Below are positions 35,822 to 44,465 of a stretch of DNA of 64,000 nt, in pieces. How positions within the stretch are numbered: position 1 is the stretch's first letter; every line of letters starts with the position of its first letter. Source of the DNA: Alteromonas macleodii (lineage in GTDB: Bacteria; Pseudomonadota; Gammaproteobacteria; Enterobacterales; Alteromonadaceae); assembly GCF_903772925.1 (NCBI RefSeq), contig NZ_LR812090.1:748629-812628 (forward strand), given 5' to 3'. Position numbers and translations under genes: made by a program. A model generated the notes under the pieces. The model saw only the letters and a program-made list of their open reading frames with translations, ran no database searches and was not told the origin of the DNA.

Positions 35822-37978
35822 TTACCACTTGTAAGTGAATTCTACAAAACCGTTCCTCGGGTTTCCAGGGAAGTGACCCGTGCGCTCAATAAAGCCTGAT
35901 TCTGCATACTCTTTATCAAAGAGGTTATCTACTCTAAACAGTACACTGTAGTTGTCTACTTCCCAAGTTATTGATGCATCGGCAATGAAATAGGACTTCA
36001 CGTTTTGCCCAGATAGACTCAATTGGTCGTCAACATAGTTTCCACCAAAGGCAAAGGCAAGATCCCATTCGGGAACTTGGTAACGCGTCCAGAAACCAAA
36101 TTGATTCTGAGGTGCATTAGCAAAGCGATCGCCTACACTGTTACTGATACCGCTACCACCATTGTCTGCTGTGATTCGAGCGTCGTTGTAACCATATGCT
36201 AGGCTTAAGATCCAATTTGGTGTTAAGTCAGTGATAACCTCAACTTCAAATCCATCACTGGTGACTTCACCCACCGCCGCAACGTTGTCAATGCCGTCAC
36301 CTTCAGGATCCTCACCGGTGGATTGAAGGATATTTTCTCGGGTTATTTGATACACGGCTAATCGCAGCAAGGTAGTTTCATCGAACAGTTCTGCATTTAT
36401 ACCGCCCTCGATAATATCTCCTGTGGTTGGCTCAAATGGTCCACCAGCTTCATCCTGCTGACTACTCACCGACTGAGGTTCATAAGAATCTGCCCATTGA
36501 CCATAAAGTGAAATATTAGTGCTAATTTTATAAATACCACCAACCCTGAAGCTTACGTTTGAATCGTCGAAAATGGCACTAGACGTTTCATCTTCAAACT
36601 GGTCGTAGCGCAAACCAGCAACAAAGGTAAACTGCTCCCAAGCGAGTTCATTCAGTACATAGGCACCGTTTCGCGTTTGCTCGGTTGTGCTCAATGGTCT
36701 GAATTGTACATTGTAGTTTTCAGACTGCGTTATACCGTAGTTAGGATTAGTAAGCGTTAGTGGAATGATATCTGATTCAAGTGAAGTTCCGCTTAGATAA
36801 CGAAGAACGAAATCCTGCTGAAAAGCCGCAGCACCTAAAAGCGCGTCCTCTTTTCCTTTATAAAGGTCAACGCCGAACGCCGTTCTATGGTCTGCACCCA
36901 ACCATTCGCCAGAATACACAAAGTTAACACCAAAGCTAATTTGTTCTTGTTCGCGTAATTGATCTCTGAACTCACGGCCAACAAGGTCTATGTTCCCATC
37001 TCCATCACTATCAATAAGCGCTCGTGGTTCGTGGTAGTTCTGCTCCTGTTCATTATCTATGTAGCGCAAACGTGTATCGTAGCTGATCGAATCACTCAAC
37101 TGTCCCTCTAGAGAAAGTTGAACAGAGTCAGAACGCAAGTTTAGAAAATCACTGGCTTCATTATGGTTCCAATCTATATCTGTGAGAAAGTTACCATTGT
37201 CGTCAACAGGCACGCCACGTAGTCGGTTAGCACCTAAATCTTGTGAGTAATGGGTGTATTGAAGCGTTAGCAACTGGCCTTGAAGGTCATATGTATAGCC
37301 AGAGTCGAAGATAAATACTTCACTGTCGCTGTTGTCGCGATAGGTATCTTGCTGCTCATAAAAAACACCAGCACGCGCATTTTGATTGTTATCAATCGCT
37401 CCATTTATTTCTGCTGAGCCACCAAAGCGAGAGTGTGAACCAGCGATGATCCTAGCATTGGCGTTGAAATCTGAGGTTGGCTTTTTAGTGACGTAGTTAA
37501 ATAAGCCACCTGGCGCGCCTGGTCCATAAAGCATACCAGCAGGCCCTTTCAAAAAGTCTACGCGTTCAATATTAAATAATTGAGGTACGTTGAAGCCTAC
37601 ATAAGGGTCTCCGCGTAAGCCATCGAAGAAGATTTCCTCTTGTCTGAAACCCCTGGCGGTTACACCGGCATAGCTAAATTGGCTAACACCAGCAATGTTA
37701 CGATAAATATCTTTTGCATTGCGCGCACCCTGATCGCGTATCAAGCTTTCGTTGATTGTAGTGATTTGTTGGGTCGAGTTAAGTGGGTCAACACTTAACT
37801 TACCTGTAGATGAGTTACCATTGCGATATAGATTGATCGCTCTACTAGTCACTACCACACGCTCTACTTGTTCGGATTTCGCGGGTGATATTTCACGTTT
37901 ATCCGAAGAGGTTTCAATGTCTTGTGATAAAGCAGGGGAGGTCAACGAAGCAGCTATTAACGCGGCTAAATATTTCAT
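35822..37978 (-). CDS. TonB-dependent siderophore receptor
   Basis: An outer-membrane active transporter, probably for a ferric siderophore. Start set at ATG 37978, giving a signal peptide MKYLAALIAASLTSPALSQ and 718 residues; a longer reading adds 17 residues before the signal. TonB-box-like VERVVVTS precedes a plug (IRDQGARNAKDIYRNIAGV; ARGFRQEEIFFDGLRGD; VDFLKGPAGMLYGPGAPGGLFNYVTKKP) and a 22-strand-size barrel ending in Trp (FVEFTYKW). The plug pattern is that of the siderophore class. A Fur-box-like site lies upstream. The PepSY gene follows 168 bases later on the same strand. The ligand cannot be told. Confidence 0.88.
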   Translation of the reverse strand: MKYLAALIAASLTSPALSQDIETSSDKREISPAKSEQVERVVVTSRAINLYRNGNSSTGKLSVDPLNSTQQITTINESLIRDQGARNAKDIYRNIAGVSQFSYAGVTARGFRQEEIFFDGLRGDPYVGFNVPQLFNIERVDFLKGPAGMLYGPGAPGGLFNYVTKKPTSDFNANARIIAGSHSRFGGSAEINGAIDNNQNARAGVFYEQQDTYRDNSDSEVFIFDSGYTYDLQGQLLTLQYTHYSQDLGANRLRGVPVDDNGNFLTDIDWNHNEASDFLNLRSDSVQLSLEGQLSDSISYDTRLRYIDNEQEQNYHEPRALIDSDGDGNIDLVGREFRDQLREQEQISFGVNFVYSGEWLGADHRTAFGVDLYKGKEDALLGAAAFQQDFVLRYLSGTSLESDIIPLTLTNPNYGITQSENYNVQFRPLSTTEQTRNGAYVLNELAWEQFTFVAGLRYDQFEDETSSAIFDDSNVSFRVGGIYKISTNISLYGQWADSYEPQSVSSQQDEAGGPFEPTTGDIIEGGINAELFDETTLLRLAVYQITRENILQSTGEDPEGDGIDNVAAVGEVTSDGFEVEVITDLTPNWILSLAYGYNDARITADNGGSGISNSVGDRFANAPQNQFGFWTRYQVPEWDLAFAFGGNYVDDQLSLSGQNVKSYFIADASITWEVDNYSVLFRVDNLFDKEYAESGFIERTGHFPGNPRNGFVEFTYKW

Positions 37979-38363
37979 TGCAAAAAAATCCAAGTGTTGT
38001 GTGATAAAAGGAGCGTGATGAAAAGCCAATACTTTAGTATAAATGATAACAGTTTTTATTATCGTTTATCTATAGTTGTATGCCATTTGTCGTGTTGTAA
38101 TCAATATCAGTAAGCGAGAGTTATGGTGTGCAGAAACGTATATGGATAGGTGTCAATTCGCATCAAAGTAAATTAGACCAATGTAGATGGAAACTTCATT
38201 ATTTTGGCGTATGGTTATAGAGTAGGTTTGATTTACGACAAAGCAATGTAGATCCACTTTATCTAATATCTGAGTATAAATTTGGCATATTGGAAGGGTG
38301 TGTCGCTGGTGTTAAGTCATGACACTTACAAAGGAGTTGGACTGAATTGGGCGTAACCGTTTT
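37979..38363. other. Intergenic region between siderophore receptor and ybaN-like gene
   Basis: 385 AT-rich bases between divergent genes. It contains a Fur-box-like site (38045-38063). AAAGGAG at 38330-38336 lies well before the DUF454 start. No ORF is supported. Confidence 0.5.
38045..38063. promoter_or_regulatory. Candidate Fur box
   Basis: GATAACAGTTTTTATTATC fits the Fur consensus in its outer hexamers (GATAAC for GATAAT, ATTATC exact) with a degenerate middle. It lies about 70 bases upstream of the siderophore receptor ATG on the minus strand, a normal operator position. This supports iron repression of the receptor. Confidence 0.55.
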
Positions 38364-38732
38364 ATGAAGAAAGTACTGTATTCAACACTAGGGCTGTTTT
38401 TAACGCTTCTTGGTATCATAGGCGCGTTTTTACCTGTAATGCCAACTACGGTATTTTTGATAGGCGCGCTTTTTTGTTTCACTAAATCTTCACCACGCCT
38501 TGAGAGTTGGCTTATTCAACACCCCAAATATGGGCCTAGTCTGGTTGCGTGGCGTAAACACGGTGCAATATCTAAAAAGGTAAAATGCATAGCGTGTTGC
38601 AGTATGCTGATAAGTTTTATTCTTATTTGTCTATTTGCATCCATGCCGATCCCCGCTTACATAGGCATTGCAGTGTTTATGGGAATAGGCGCATATTTCG
38701 TAGTTACGCGCCCCAATATCCCTGCTGTATAG
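38364..38732 (+). CDS. YbaN/DUF454 family inner membrane protein
   Basis: A 122-residue protein with three to four hydrophobic segments: about 5-26 and 27-45 close together, then 75-95 and 97-115. The family signature is clear at the start (TLGLFLTLLGIIGAFLPVMPTTVFLIGALFCF) and then SPRLESWLIQHPKYGPSLVAWRKHGAISKKVK. The family is of unknown function, often near iron or haem genes. It ends 21 bases from the convergent HMG-CoA reductase gene. Confidence 0.85.
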   Translation: MKKVLYSTLGLFLTLLGIIGAFLPVMPTTVFLIGALFCFTKSSPRLESWLIQHPKYGPSLVAWRKHGAISKKVKCIACCSMLISFILICLFASMPIPAYIGIAVFMGIGAYFVVTRPNIPAV

Positions 38733-38753
38733 CATCCCTGCTGTTGAGCGCCT

Positions 38754-39920
38754 TTATCGGTTTCTACCTAGTCGCTCGTGACTGTTCACCCATTCATCCG
38801 CAACTACAGCAGAACCAAGAGATAGATCCCCACATAGCACTGTCGCTGCAACTATCTCGGCAAACTTGTTAACGCTACCTCTTTCTGTACAGCCAAGTAC
38901 GCTTAAGCATTCGTTTTGTGTAGCCAAGCCGGTTCCGCCACCGTACGTAGCAACAATTAACGATGGAATCGTAACAGAGAAATAGTAATCTCCATTTGGC
39001 GTAATCTCAGCGTAGGTAAACCCGGCCGACGATTCAGCCACATTAGCTACATCCTGCCCGCAAGCGATGAACATAGCGGTGATGCCGTTGGCGAAGTGGG
39101 CACCATTGTTAACGCTACCGGCCATCATCGCGCCCATATTTGAATATTGACGCTGTTTAAACAAGGCTTCAGGCGGGCAATGCATAATCTCCGTCATAAG
39201 TTGCTTTGGTAGGGTGACTTCTGCGACAACGCGCTTTCCGCGGGTATGCAGCGAGTTTAAGTGCGAGTGCTTTTTATCGGTATCAAGGTTTGCTGCCAGC
39301 ACAAAGTGCTCAATAGGGCCCGAATAGTTTGCCTGTATCCACTCGCAGCCTGCTTTAGTGGCTTTGCTTACCATGTTTTGCCCAGCCGCATCACCACAGG
39401 TAAAGTTGAATCTAAGCCAACGAAGCTTAGAGACGGCATATTGCTCGATATCTCTAAGTTTCCCCACGCTGGTGGTGTTATCACAGGCGAGCTTTATGGC
39501 ATCGAAGTTCTGTTCGACCCATTTGCCAAATGCAAGGGCTTCTCGAGCACCAGAAAACGCAAACATAGGTGCTCGCTGCATGGCATCGTCAATAACAGTG
39601 GTGGTTACGCCCCCTGCTTCTCTTGTTAAACGCATACCTCTACTGTAGCTGGCTGTTAGCGTACCTTCTGTTGTTGCCATCGGAACATAGAATTCGCCTT
39701 TGGCGTACTCTCCATTTATCAAAATTGGGCCAGCAAAGCCAATAGGTACCTGTGCAACACCAGTGAAATTCTCGATATTTCCTGATAGTGAGTCGGGCGG
39801 TATGGAATAGTGAGCTAAATGATTGAGTTGAGTACCGGTTTCGCGCGAAATAAATTCGCGGCGGGTCTGGCTCATATCATGGGTATAGTCGTTATCTGAT
39901 GAACGCGGGATCTTCGGCAT
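38754..39920 (-). CDS. Hydroxymethylglutaryl-CoA reductase
   Basis: Interconverts HMG-CoA and mevalonate with NAD(P)H. The 388-residue protein covers the catalytic domain only, with no membrane anchor. Catalytic elements seen: Glu85 in MATTEGTLTASYSRG, the central Lys/Asp region (FTCGDAAGQNMVSKAT; GQDVANVAES), and the His381 of SHERLGRNR at the C-terminus, the class I-like arrangement. GDAAGQNM and YGGGTGLATQ form cofactor/CoA loops. AAAAGGAGTG precedes the ATG. No other mevalonate-pathway gene is in the window, and gammaproteobacteria normally use the MEP route, so its role (mevalonate use or a specialised product) is open. Vibrio cholerae is recalled to have a similar gene. Confidence 0.9.
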   Translation of the reverse strand: MPKIPRSSDNDYTHDMSQTRREFISRETGTQLNHLAHYSIPPDSLSGNIENFTGVAQVPIGFAGPILINGEYAKGEFYVPMATTEGTLTASYSRGMRLTREAGGVTTTVIDDAMQRAPMFAFSGAREALAFGKWVEQNFDAIKLACDNTTSVGKLRDIEQYAVSKLRWLRFNFTCGDAAGQNMVSKATKAGCEWIQANYSGPIEHFVLAANLDTDKKHSHLNSLHTRGKRVVAEVTLPKQLMTEIMHCPPEALFKQRQYSNMGAMMAGSVNNGAHFANGITAMFIACGQDVANVAESSAGFTYAEITPNGDYYFSVTIPSLIVATYGGGTGLATQNECLSVLGCTERGSVNKFAEIVAATVLCGDLSLGSAVVADEWVNSHERLGRNR

Positions 39921-40172
39921 ATGGCCACTCCTTTTATTTTCATAATAGAAGTGCTGGTATCAGATGAACACTGTTTACAATTTATACATACAGATAAATG
40001 CAGCCTATAAAGAATTACCCATCAATTATGACGTCCTATCGTTTTGAAAAGAGGGGGAGTGAATAGCGCAGTTATATGCCTTGAATGTAAGATTTCATAA
40101 GCTGGAATAGTGTGAGTGTGACAACAGATTATGATGTAATGCGCGCTCTGTATAATGGACTTATGGATAATC

Positions 40173-42182
40173 ATGCCAAAGACACTTTTTAAGCCTTCAC
40201 TTTTCATCATGGCATTGTCAGCATTCAATTTACCTATATTTGCGCCTAACGCTTATGCTCATGAAGATGAACACGATGAGCACCATGAAGAAAAAGTCGA
40301 AAAAATAGTGGTTCAAGCAACGCGCTCAGGTCGCATAGCCGATGATCAGCCTGTTCGGGTTGAATTGATTAACCGAGAAGAAATTCAGGAAAAGGCAGCC
40401 ATGCGACCGGGCAATATTTCTATGTTGGTCGCCGAAACTGGTGGTGTGAGAATGCAAACCACATCGCCAGCCCTTGGTAGTGCAAATATTCGCTTGCAAG
40501 GTCTGTATGGCCGTTATACCCAGCTTTTATCTGACGGGCTACCACTTTACGGTAACCAATCAGCGTCAATTGGACTACTTCAAATTCCCCCTACAGACTT
40601 AGGGCGCGTTGAAATTATCAAAGGTTCCGCGTCATCTCTTTATGGTGGCTCAGCGCTTGGTGGTGTTATTAATCTTGTCTCTCGTCGCCCAAAAGATGAG
40701 TTTGAAGGAGAAGCGTTGGTGAATTTCACCACTCGTGACGGGCAAGACTTCACTACCTATATGGCAACGCCTTTCAGCGACAGCCTAAGTGGCTCGGTGA
40801 CTGCTGGTGCGCATCATCAAAGTGAGAAAGATCTTGATAACGACGGCTGGGCCGACTTGGCCGGCTATGAACGTTACACGGTAAGACCGCGTATTTTCTG
40901 GGAAGGAGATGAGGGCGAGCACCTTTATTTTACAACCGGTTATATGACGGAAAATCGCCAAGGTGGCACCGTAGGTGATGCAACTGTAGGAACCGGAGAA
41001 AATGCTGTCTCTTTTATTCGTGGGCTAGAGTCAGAGCGCATTGACAGTGGCCTTGTGTTCGAAAAGCCCCTTGGCGATACACTTACTCTTAATTCACGCT
41101 TTTCAGCAATGTCGCAAGAACATACGCATCAGTTCGGCAATGAGTTATCAGGCGTAGAAAGTGATCAACACGAAAGTTACCTCGCTGAGACTAGTTTGGC
41201 AGGCTATACAGACAAGAGTGATTGGTTGGTAGGAGTAGCCTATCAATCTAATATTTACGATTCGGATACCTTTGGGTCTTTTGATTACAGCTATGAGGTT
41301 CCAGGTATCTTCACCCAGCTGGATTATCAAATAAACGATGAATTGACAGCGTCAGTGAGTGCGAGGCTAGACGATCACAGTGAATATGGTACTCAATTTA
41401 GCCCACGAGTATCGTTTTTATATCGCCCAGGCGACGTGACAATAAGAGGCTCTTACGGAGAGGGCTATTTCGCCCCCACGCCTTTTGTTGAAGAAATCGA
41501 AGCTGCGGGGCTGTCGCGTTTATTACCAATAGATGGCCTTCAGGAAGAACAAGCGCAGACCGCATCTTTAGATGTTACTTATCGTTTTGATGATATTGAA
41601 ACCAGTCTTACCTTATTCGGCTCTAACGTTGATAACGTGACTCGCTTAGAAACTGTAGAAACGAGCGACGGGACACCGCCTACAAACGTACGCTTGGTAA
41701 ACGCAGAAGGTGAATCGAAAATTAGAGGTTCTGAAGTCTTACTTCGCTACTATTGGAAAGACCTGAAGTTGACCGCAAGCTATCTTTACTTAGACGCGAC
41801 AGAAGAAGTGCCCAACGCTAGTGGTAGGCGAGAGCTCGCGCTAACACCTCAGCATTCAGCTGGCTTTGTAGCTATGTGGGAGCAGCACGGCAAGTTTATG
41901 CTAGGTTTTGAGGCGTACTATACTGGCGTTCAGCGTGTAGACGATAACCCGTACATAACCCGTACCAAGCCTTATTGGCATTTAGGTTTACTCGGACAAA
42001 TAACAACAGGGCGCTACAGCTGGTTCTTAAATTTAGAAAACCTGCTTGATGTTCAGCAAACCGATGAGCACCCGTTATTGTTGCAGTCACAGGCACCAAG
42101 TGGACGTTGGACAACCGATATCTGGTCACGCAACGATGGTTTTGTTGCCAATGCAGGTGTTCGCATTAAATTTGGTGGATAG
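40173..42182 (+). CDS. TonB-dependent receptor with acidic/His-rich N-terminus
   Basis: An outer-membrane TonB-dependent transporter of 669 residues from ATG 40173, preferred over ATG 40155 because GGA is correctly placed and the signal peptide (ending FAPNAYA) is then normal. Directly after cleavage comes HEDEHDEHHEEK, a cluster of His, Glu and Asp able to bind divalent metal. The TonB-box-like EKIVVQATR and a plug (RPGNISMLVAETGGVRMQTTS; IRLQGLYGRYTQLLSDGLPLYG; VEIIKGSASSLYGGSALGGVINLVSRRP) follow, then the barrel. The plug is of the cobalamin/metal (BtuB/ZnuD-like) style rather than siderophore. A Zn or Cu substrate is a guess from the N-terminus; no Zur site was identified. Confidence 0.85.
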   Translation: MPKTLFKPSLFIMALSAFNLPIFAPNAYAHEDEHDEHHEEKVEKIVVQATRSGRIADDQPVRVELINREEIQEKAAMRPGNISMLVAETGGVRMQTTSPALGSANIRLQGLYGRYTQLLSDGLPLYGNQSASIGLLQIPPTDLGRVEIIKGSASSLYGGSALGGVINLVSRRPKDEFEGEALVNFTTRDGQDFTTYMATPFSDSLSGSVTAGAHHQSEKDLDNDGWADLAGYERYTVRPRIFWEGDEGEHLYFTTGYMTENRQGGTVGDATVGTGENAVSFIRGLESERIDSGLVFEKPLGDTLTLNSRFSAMSQEHTHQFGNELSGVESDQHESYLAETSLAGYTDKSDWLVGVAYQSNIYDSDTFGSFDYSYEVPGIFTQLDYQINDELTASVSARLDDHSEYGTQFSPRVSFLYRPGDVTIRGSYGEGYFAPTPFVEEIEAAGLSRLLPIDGLQEEQAQTASLDVTYRFDDIETSLTLFGSNVDNVTRLETVETSDGTPPTNVRLVNAEGESKIRGSEVLLRYYWKDLKLTASYLYLDATEEVPNASGRRELALTPQHSAGFVAMWEQHGKFMLGFEAYYTGVQRVDDNPYITRTKPYWHLGLLGQITTGRYSWFLNLENLLDVQQTDEHPLLLQSQAPSGRWTTDIWSRNDGFVANAGVRIKFGG

Positions 42183-42346
42183 GAAGTAAACAAGACGCTG
42201 GCAGTCGGTGAAGATTGCAGAAAAAGCGACAAAGCCAAGGCTGTAAAGCGGCGTCAATTAAGCAGCATTAATTAAATGGCGTGGATTAAGCGAAGGTGGA
42301 AAGTTAATGACAACCTCCACCTTTACTTATCAAGCTGCTATGTAAA

Positions 42347-42997
42347 CTAAGCTTTAGTATCTAATCTTGCTTGAAGGGCAGCGATTTCTTCCCTGCGCTT
42401 TTTATCTGCTAGCGGGCGATTAGCTTTTTCAGGCGCGTTTTGGGCACGACTTAAAAAAGCCTGGGCCTTTTCATATTCTCCATCGTCAAAAAGGTACTCG
42501 GCATAAAAGAAGTTTTGATCCATACCTTGCGGATTAATTTCAAGTGCACGCTTAAACAGCTTTTCAGCTTTTTTGTCACTACCAAAACTCACAGGCCAGC
42601 CCGGCACTTTGTGATAAAGCGCGGCTAGTACGGTTAGTGCCGTTCCGTCTAGAACTGATTCTTCTTTTTCGATGGCGCGTTCTAAATTTTCTTTCGCACT
42701 TTCAGCAAAGTCTAAGGCGCCTAACCCTCCTTTGGCACTTGCTGTGCTTGATTGAGAAATAGCCAACCAAGTAAGTGACTCTGCACTATTCTCGGATTGC
42801 TCTACGAGTTTTGTAGCTTGTTCGATAAGTTCTGAAAAAGCGCTAAGTTGCGCATCGCCCTCTAATTGATAGTTCACAGTTGCCCACTGTTGTTGAAGCA
42901 TAAGTAGCTCATCGGGTGACGCCGCTACCGGTGTGATAAGTGCCGCTGATGTTAATCCTGCGATAACAAGTGAGGAAAGTCGTTTTTTTATTGTCAT
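42347..42997 (-). CDS. Exported TPR-repeat protein
   Basis: A 216-residue protein with a signal peptide (about 1-26, ending TPVAA) and an all-helical mature part containing TPR-like repeats: SAESLTWLAISQSSTASAKGG, KKAEKLFKRALEINPQGMDQNFFYAEYLF and DGEYEKAQAFLSRAQNAPEKAN. It should be periplasmic. Function unknown; it is convergent with the metal-type receptor gene, so a link to it is uncertain. Its upstream side is the long region before rplM. Confidence 0.75.
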   Translation of the reverse strand: MTIKKRLSSLVIAGLTSAALITPVAASPDELLMLQQQWATVNYQLEGDAQLSAFSELIEQATKLVEQSENSAESLTWLAISQSSTASAKGGLGALDFAESAKENLERAIEKEESVLDGTALTVLAALYHKVPGWPVSFGSDKKAEKLFKRALEINPQGMDQNFFYAEYLFDDGEYEKAQAFLSRAQNAPEKANRPLADKKRREEIAALQARLDTKA

Positions 42998-43326
42998 GAA
43001 AATACCGGATAAAAGAGTTTAATTAGATAAAGAGTATGGCCATTAGAGCGTAGCCACTACAGGTAAAGAAAGGCTGCATTTAATACTGAAGTTTGTTTAA
43101 CCCATTGTGAACAATATCGGTTTGCTCGCCCCGTTTTCTGAAGAGAAGGGAATAACTAATTGATATGTTTGTTAGTGCGAGCAGCACAAAAAATGAAGCT
43201 ACAAAGTGGGGTGTTTTCATTAGAGTTATTAGAAGAATTGAATGCAACGGACGTACAGTACCTTAACTCAGTTTCTGTGTCATCGGCTGATGATGGAATT
43301 TTATCCATGTTTTTTGTTGTTAGGGG

Positions 43327-43354
43327 TTCGCATTTCCTTCAATTCCTGTATAAT
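43327..43354 (+). promoter_or_regulatory. Candidate promoter of rplM-rpsI
   Basis: A perfect -10 TATAAT at 43349-43354 with a partial -35 TTCGCA at 43327-43332 (16-base spacer). A GC-rich discriminator (CGCGCCC) follows, typical of stringently controlled ribosomal promoters. The leader to the rplM ATG would be about 130 bases. Confidence 0.6.
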
Positions 43355-43375
43355 TCGCGCCCTGCCCAGTTACGC

Positions 43376-43459
43376 CCACCTTTGGGAAGGTGGAAGAATC
43401 AGCCGGCTCGAAGGGGTCTTTGTGTTGATTTTAAGGTGATTTCTGGTGTTCAGAAATCA
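43376..43459 (+). promoter_or_regulatory. Structured rplM leader
   Basis: Two stem-loops: CCACCTT-tggg-AAGGTGG (43376-43393) and TGATTTCTG-gtgtt-CAGAAATCA (43437-43459), the latter 32 bases before the rplM start. No T run follows, so they are not terminators. L13 represses its own translation through the leader in E. coli, so an L13-binding role is plausible. Confidence 0.5.
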
Positions 43460-43491
43460 GTAACGACGATATTATTCGGGTGAATTTGAAA

Positions 43492-43920
43492 ATGAAAACT
43501 TTTGTTGCTAAGCCAGAAACGGTACAACGTGACTGGTATGTGGTAGACGCCACAGACAAAACTCTAGGCCGTTTGGCTTCTGAAATCGCACTACGCCTTC
43601 GTGGTAAGCATAAGCCAGAGTACACACCTCACGTGGACACTGGTGATTACATCATCGTAATCAACGCTGAAAAAGTTGCGGTTACAGGCCGTAAAGCGCA
43701 AGACAAAATGTACTATGCGCACTCTGGTTACCCAGGTGGTCTTAAAGAGACAAACTTTGAAAAACTAATTGCTCACAAGCCAGAAATGGTTCTTGAAAAA
43801 GCAGTTAAAGGCATGTTGCCAAAAGGCCCTCTAGGTCGCGCAATGTTCCGTAAAATGAAAGTTTACGCTGGTGCAGAACACTCTCACGCAGCACAGCAAC
43901 CACAAGTTTTGGACATTTAA
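43492..43920 (+). CDS. rplM: 50S ribosomal protein L13
   Basis: A large-subunit protein needed early in 50S assembly. From ATG 43492 ([20 protein letters not shown]) the product has 142 residues, exactly the E. coli length, and is near identical over [18 protein letters not shown] and [20 protein letters not shown] to the end [11 protein letters not shown]. An in-frame GTG/ATG a few codons upstream would add MNLK and is rejected. rpsI follows 12 bases later as in most bacteria. Confidence 0.98.
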   Translation: MKTFVAKPETVQRDWYVVDATDKTLGRLASEIALRLRGKHKPEYTPHVDTGDYIIVINAEKVAVTGRKAQDKMYYAHSGYPGGLKETNFEKLIAHKPEMVLEKAVKGMLPKGPLGRAMFRKMKVYAGAEHSHAAQQPQVLDI

Positions 43921-43932
43921 GGAGCTATTAAC

Positions 43933-44325
43933 ATGGCAGATACTCAATACTACGGCACAGGCCGCCGCAAAAGTTCTACTGCTCGTGTGTTCCTACGTCC
44001 AGGCACAGGTAGCATTAAAGTAAACCAACGCGCTCTTGACGAGTACTTTGGTCGTGAAACAGAGTGCATGGTTGTTCGTCAGCCACTTGAACTTGTTGAA
44101 ATGACTGAAAAGTTTGACGTATACATCACTGTTAAAGGTGGTGGTTCTAACGGTCAAGCGGGTGCAATCCGTCACGGTCTTACTCGTGCTCTTATGGAGT
44201 ATGATGAAGCACTACGTCCAGCACTTCGTAAAGCTGGCTTCGTTACTCGTGATGCACGTCGCGTTGAACGTAAGAAAGTTGGTCTACACAAAGCGCGTAA
44301 GCGTCCACAATTCTCAAAGCGTTAA
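43933..44325 (+). CDS. rpsI: 30S ribosomal protein S9
   Basis: A small-subunit protein whose C-terminal tail reaches the P-site tRNA. The 130-residue product shows [19 protein letters not shown], the [20 protein letters not shown] block and the basic C-terminus [21 protein letters not shown] precedes the ATG. A terminator ends the rplM-rpsI operon, separating it from the ECF cassette. Confidence 0.98.
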   Translation: MADTQYYGTGRRKSSTARVFLRPGTGSIKVNQRALDEYFGRETECMVVRQPLELVEMTEKFDVYITVKGGGSNGQAGAIRHGLTRALMEYDEALRPALRKAGFVTRDARRVERKKVGLHKARKRPQFSKR

Positions 44326-44345
44326 TTTTTACGTTTTTTGTATTG

Positions 44346-44378
44346 CAAAAACCCGGCTTATGCCGGGTTTTTTATTTT
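44346..44378 (+). terminator. Terminator after rpsI
   Basis: AAAACCCGGC-ttat-GCCGGGTTTTTTATTTT, a strong GC stem and T run. Confidence 0.93.
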
Positions 44379-44405
44379 CTGGCTAGAAATAAAATAAAAA
44401 AAGGT

Positions 44406-44434
44406 GGAGGGATTTATGCTTCACTGCGTATTAA
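44406..44434 (+). promoter_or_regulatory. Predicted ECF promoter of the sigma gene
   Basis: GGAGGG (44406-44411), 12 bases, then CTGCGTATTAA (44424-44434). The same two blocks at the same spacing stand before the TonB receptor gene (46020-46048) and were not noticed elsewhere. The layout (-35 GGAGGG, 15 bases, -10 CGTATT) fits an ECF-type promoter, implying autoregulation of the sigma gene whose GTG start is at 44466. Confidence 0.65.
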
Positions 44435-44465
44435 TAAGTAGGCCAGAAATGAATGAAGAATCAGT

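Larger units (their letters stand above)
42998..43491. other. Intergenic region with rplM promoter and leader
   Basis: 494 bases. A short open frame (43160-43483) has no start signal and overlaps the leader, so no gene is called. The right part contains a TATAAT (43349-43354) and two strong hairpins in the rplM leader (43376-43393 and 43437-43459), listed separately. The left part, next to the TPR gene, shows nothing. Confidence 0.5.

Noticed and set aside
40128..40156. Promoter with perfect TATAAT before the metal-type TonB receptor
   Set aside because: The -35 is poor and the leader would be only about 10 bases, so it is not listed as a feature.
43160..43483. Open frame of 107 codons before rplM
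   Set aside because: It overlaps the rplM promoter and leader hairpins, has no ribosome binding site and shows no protein-like pattern.
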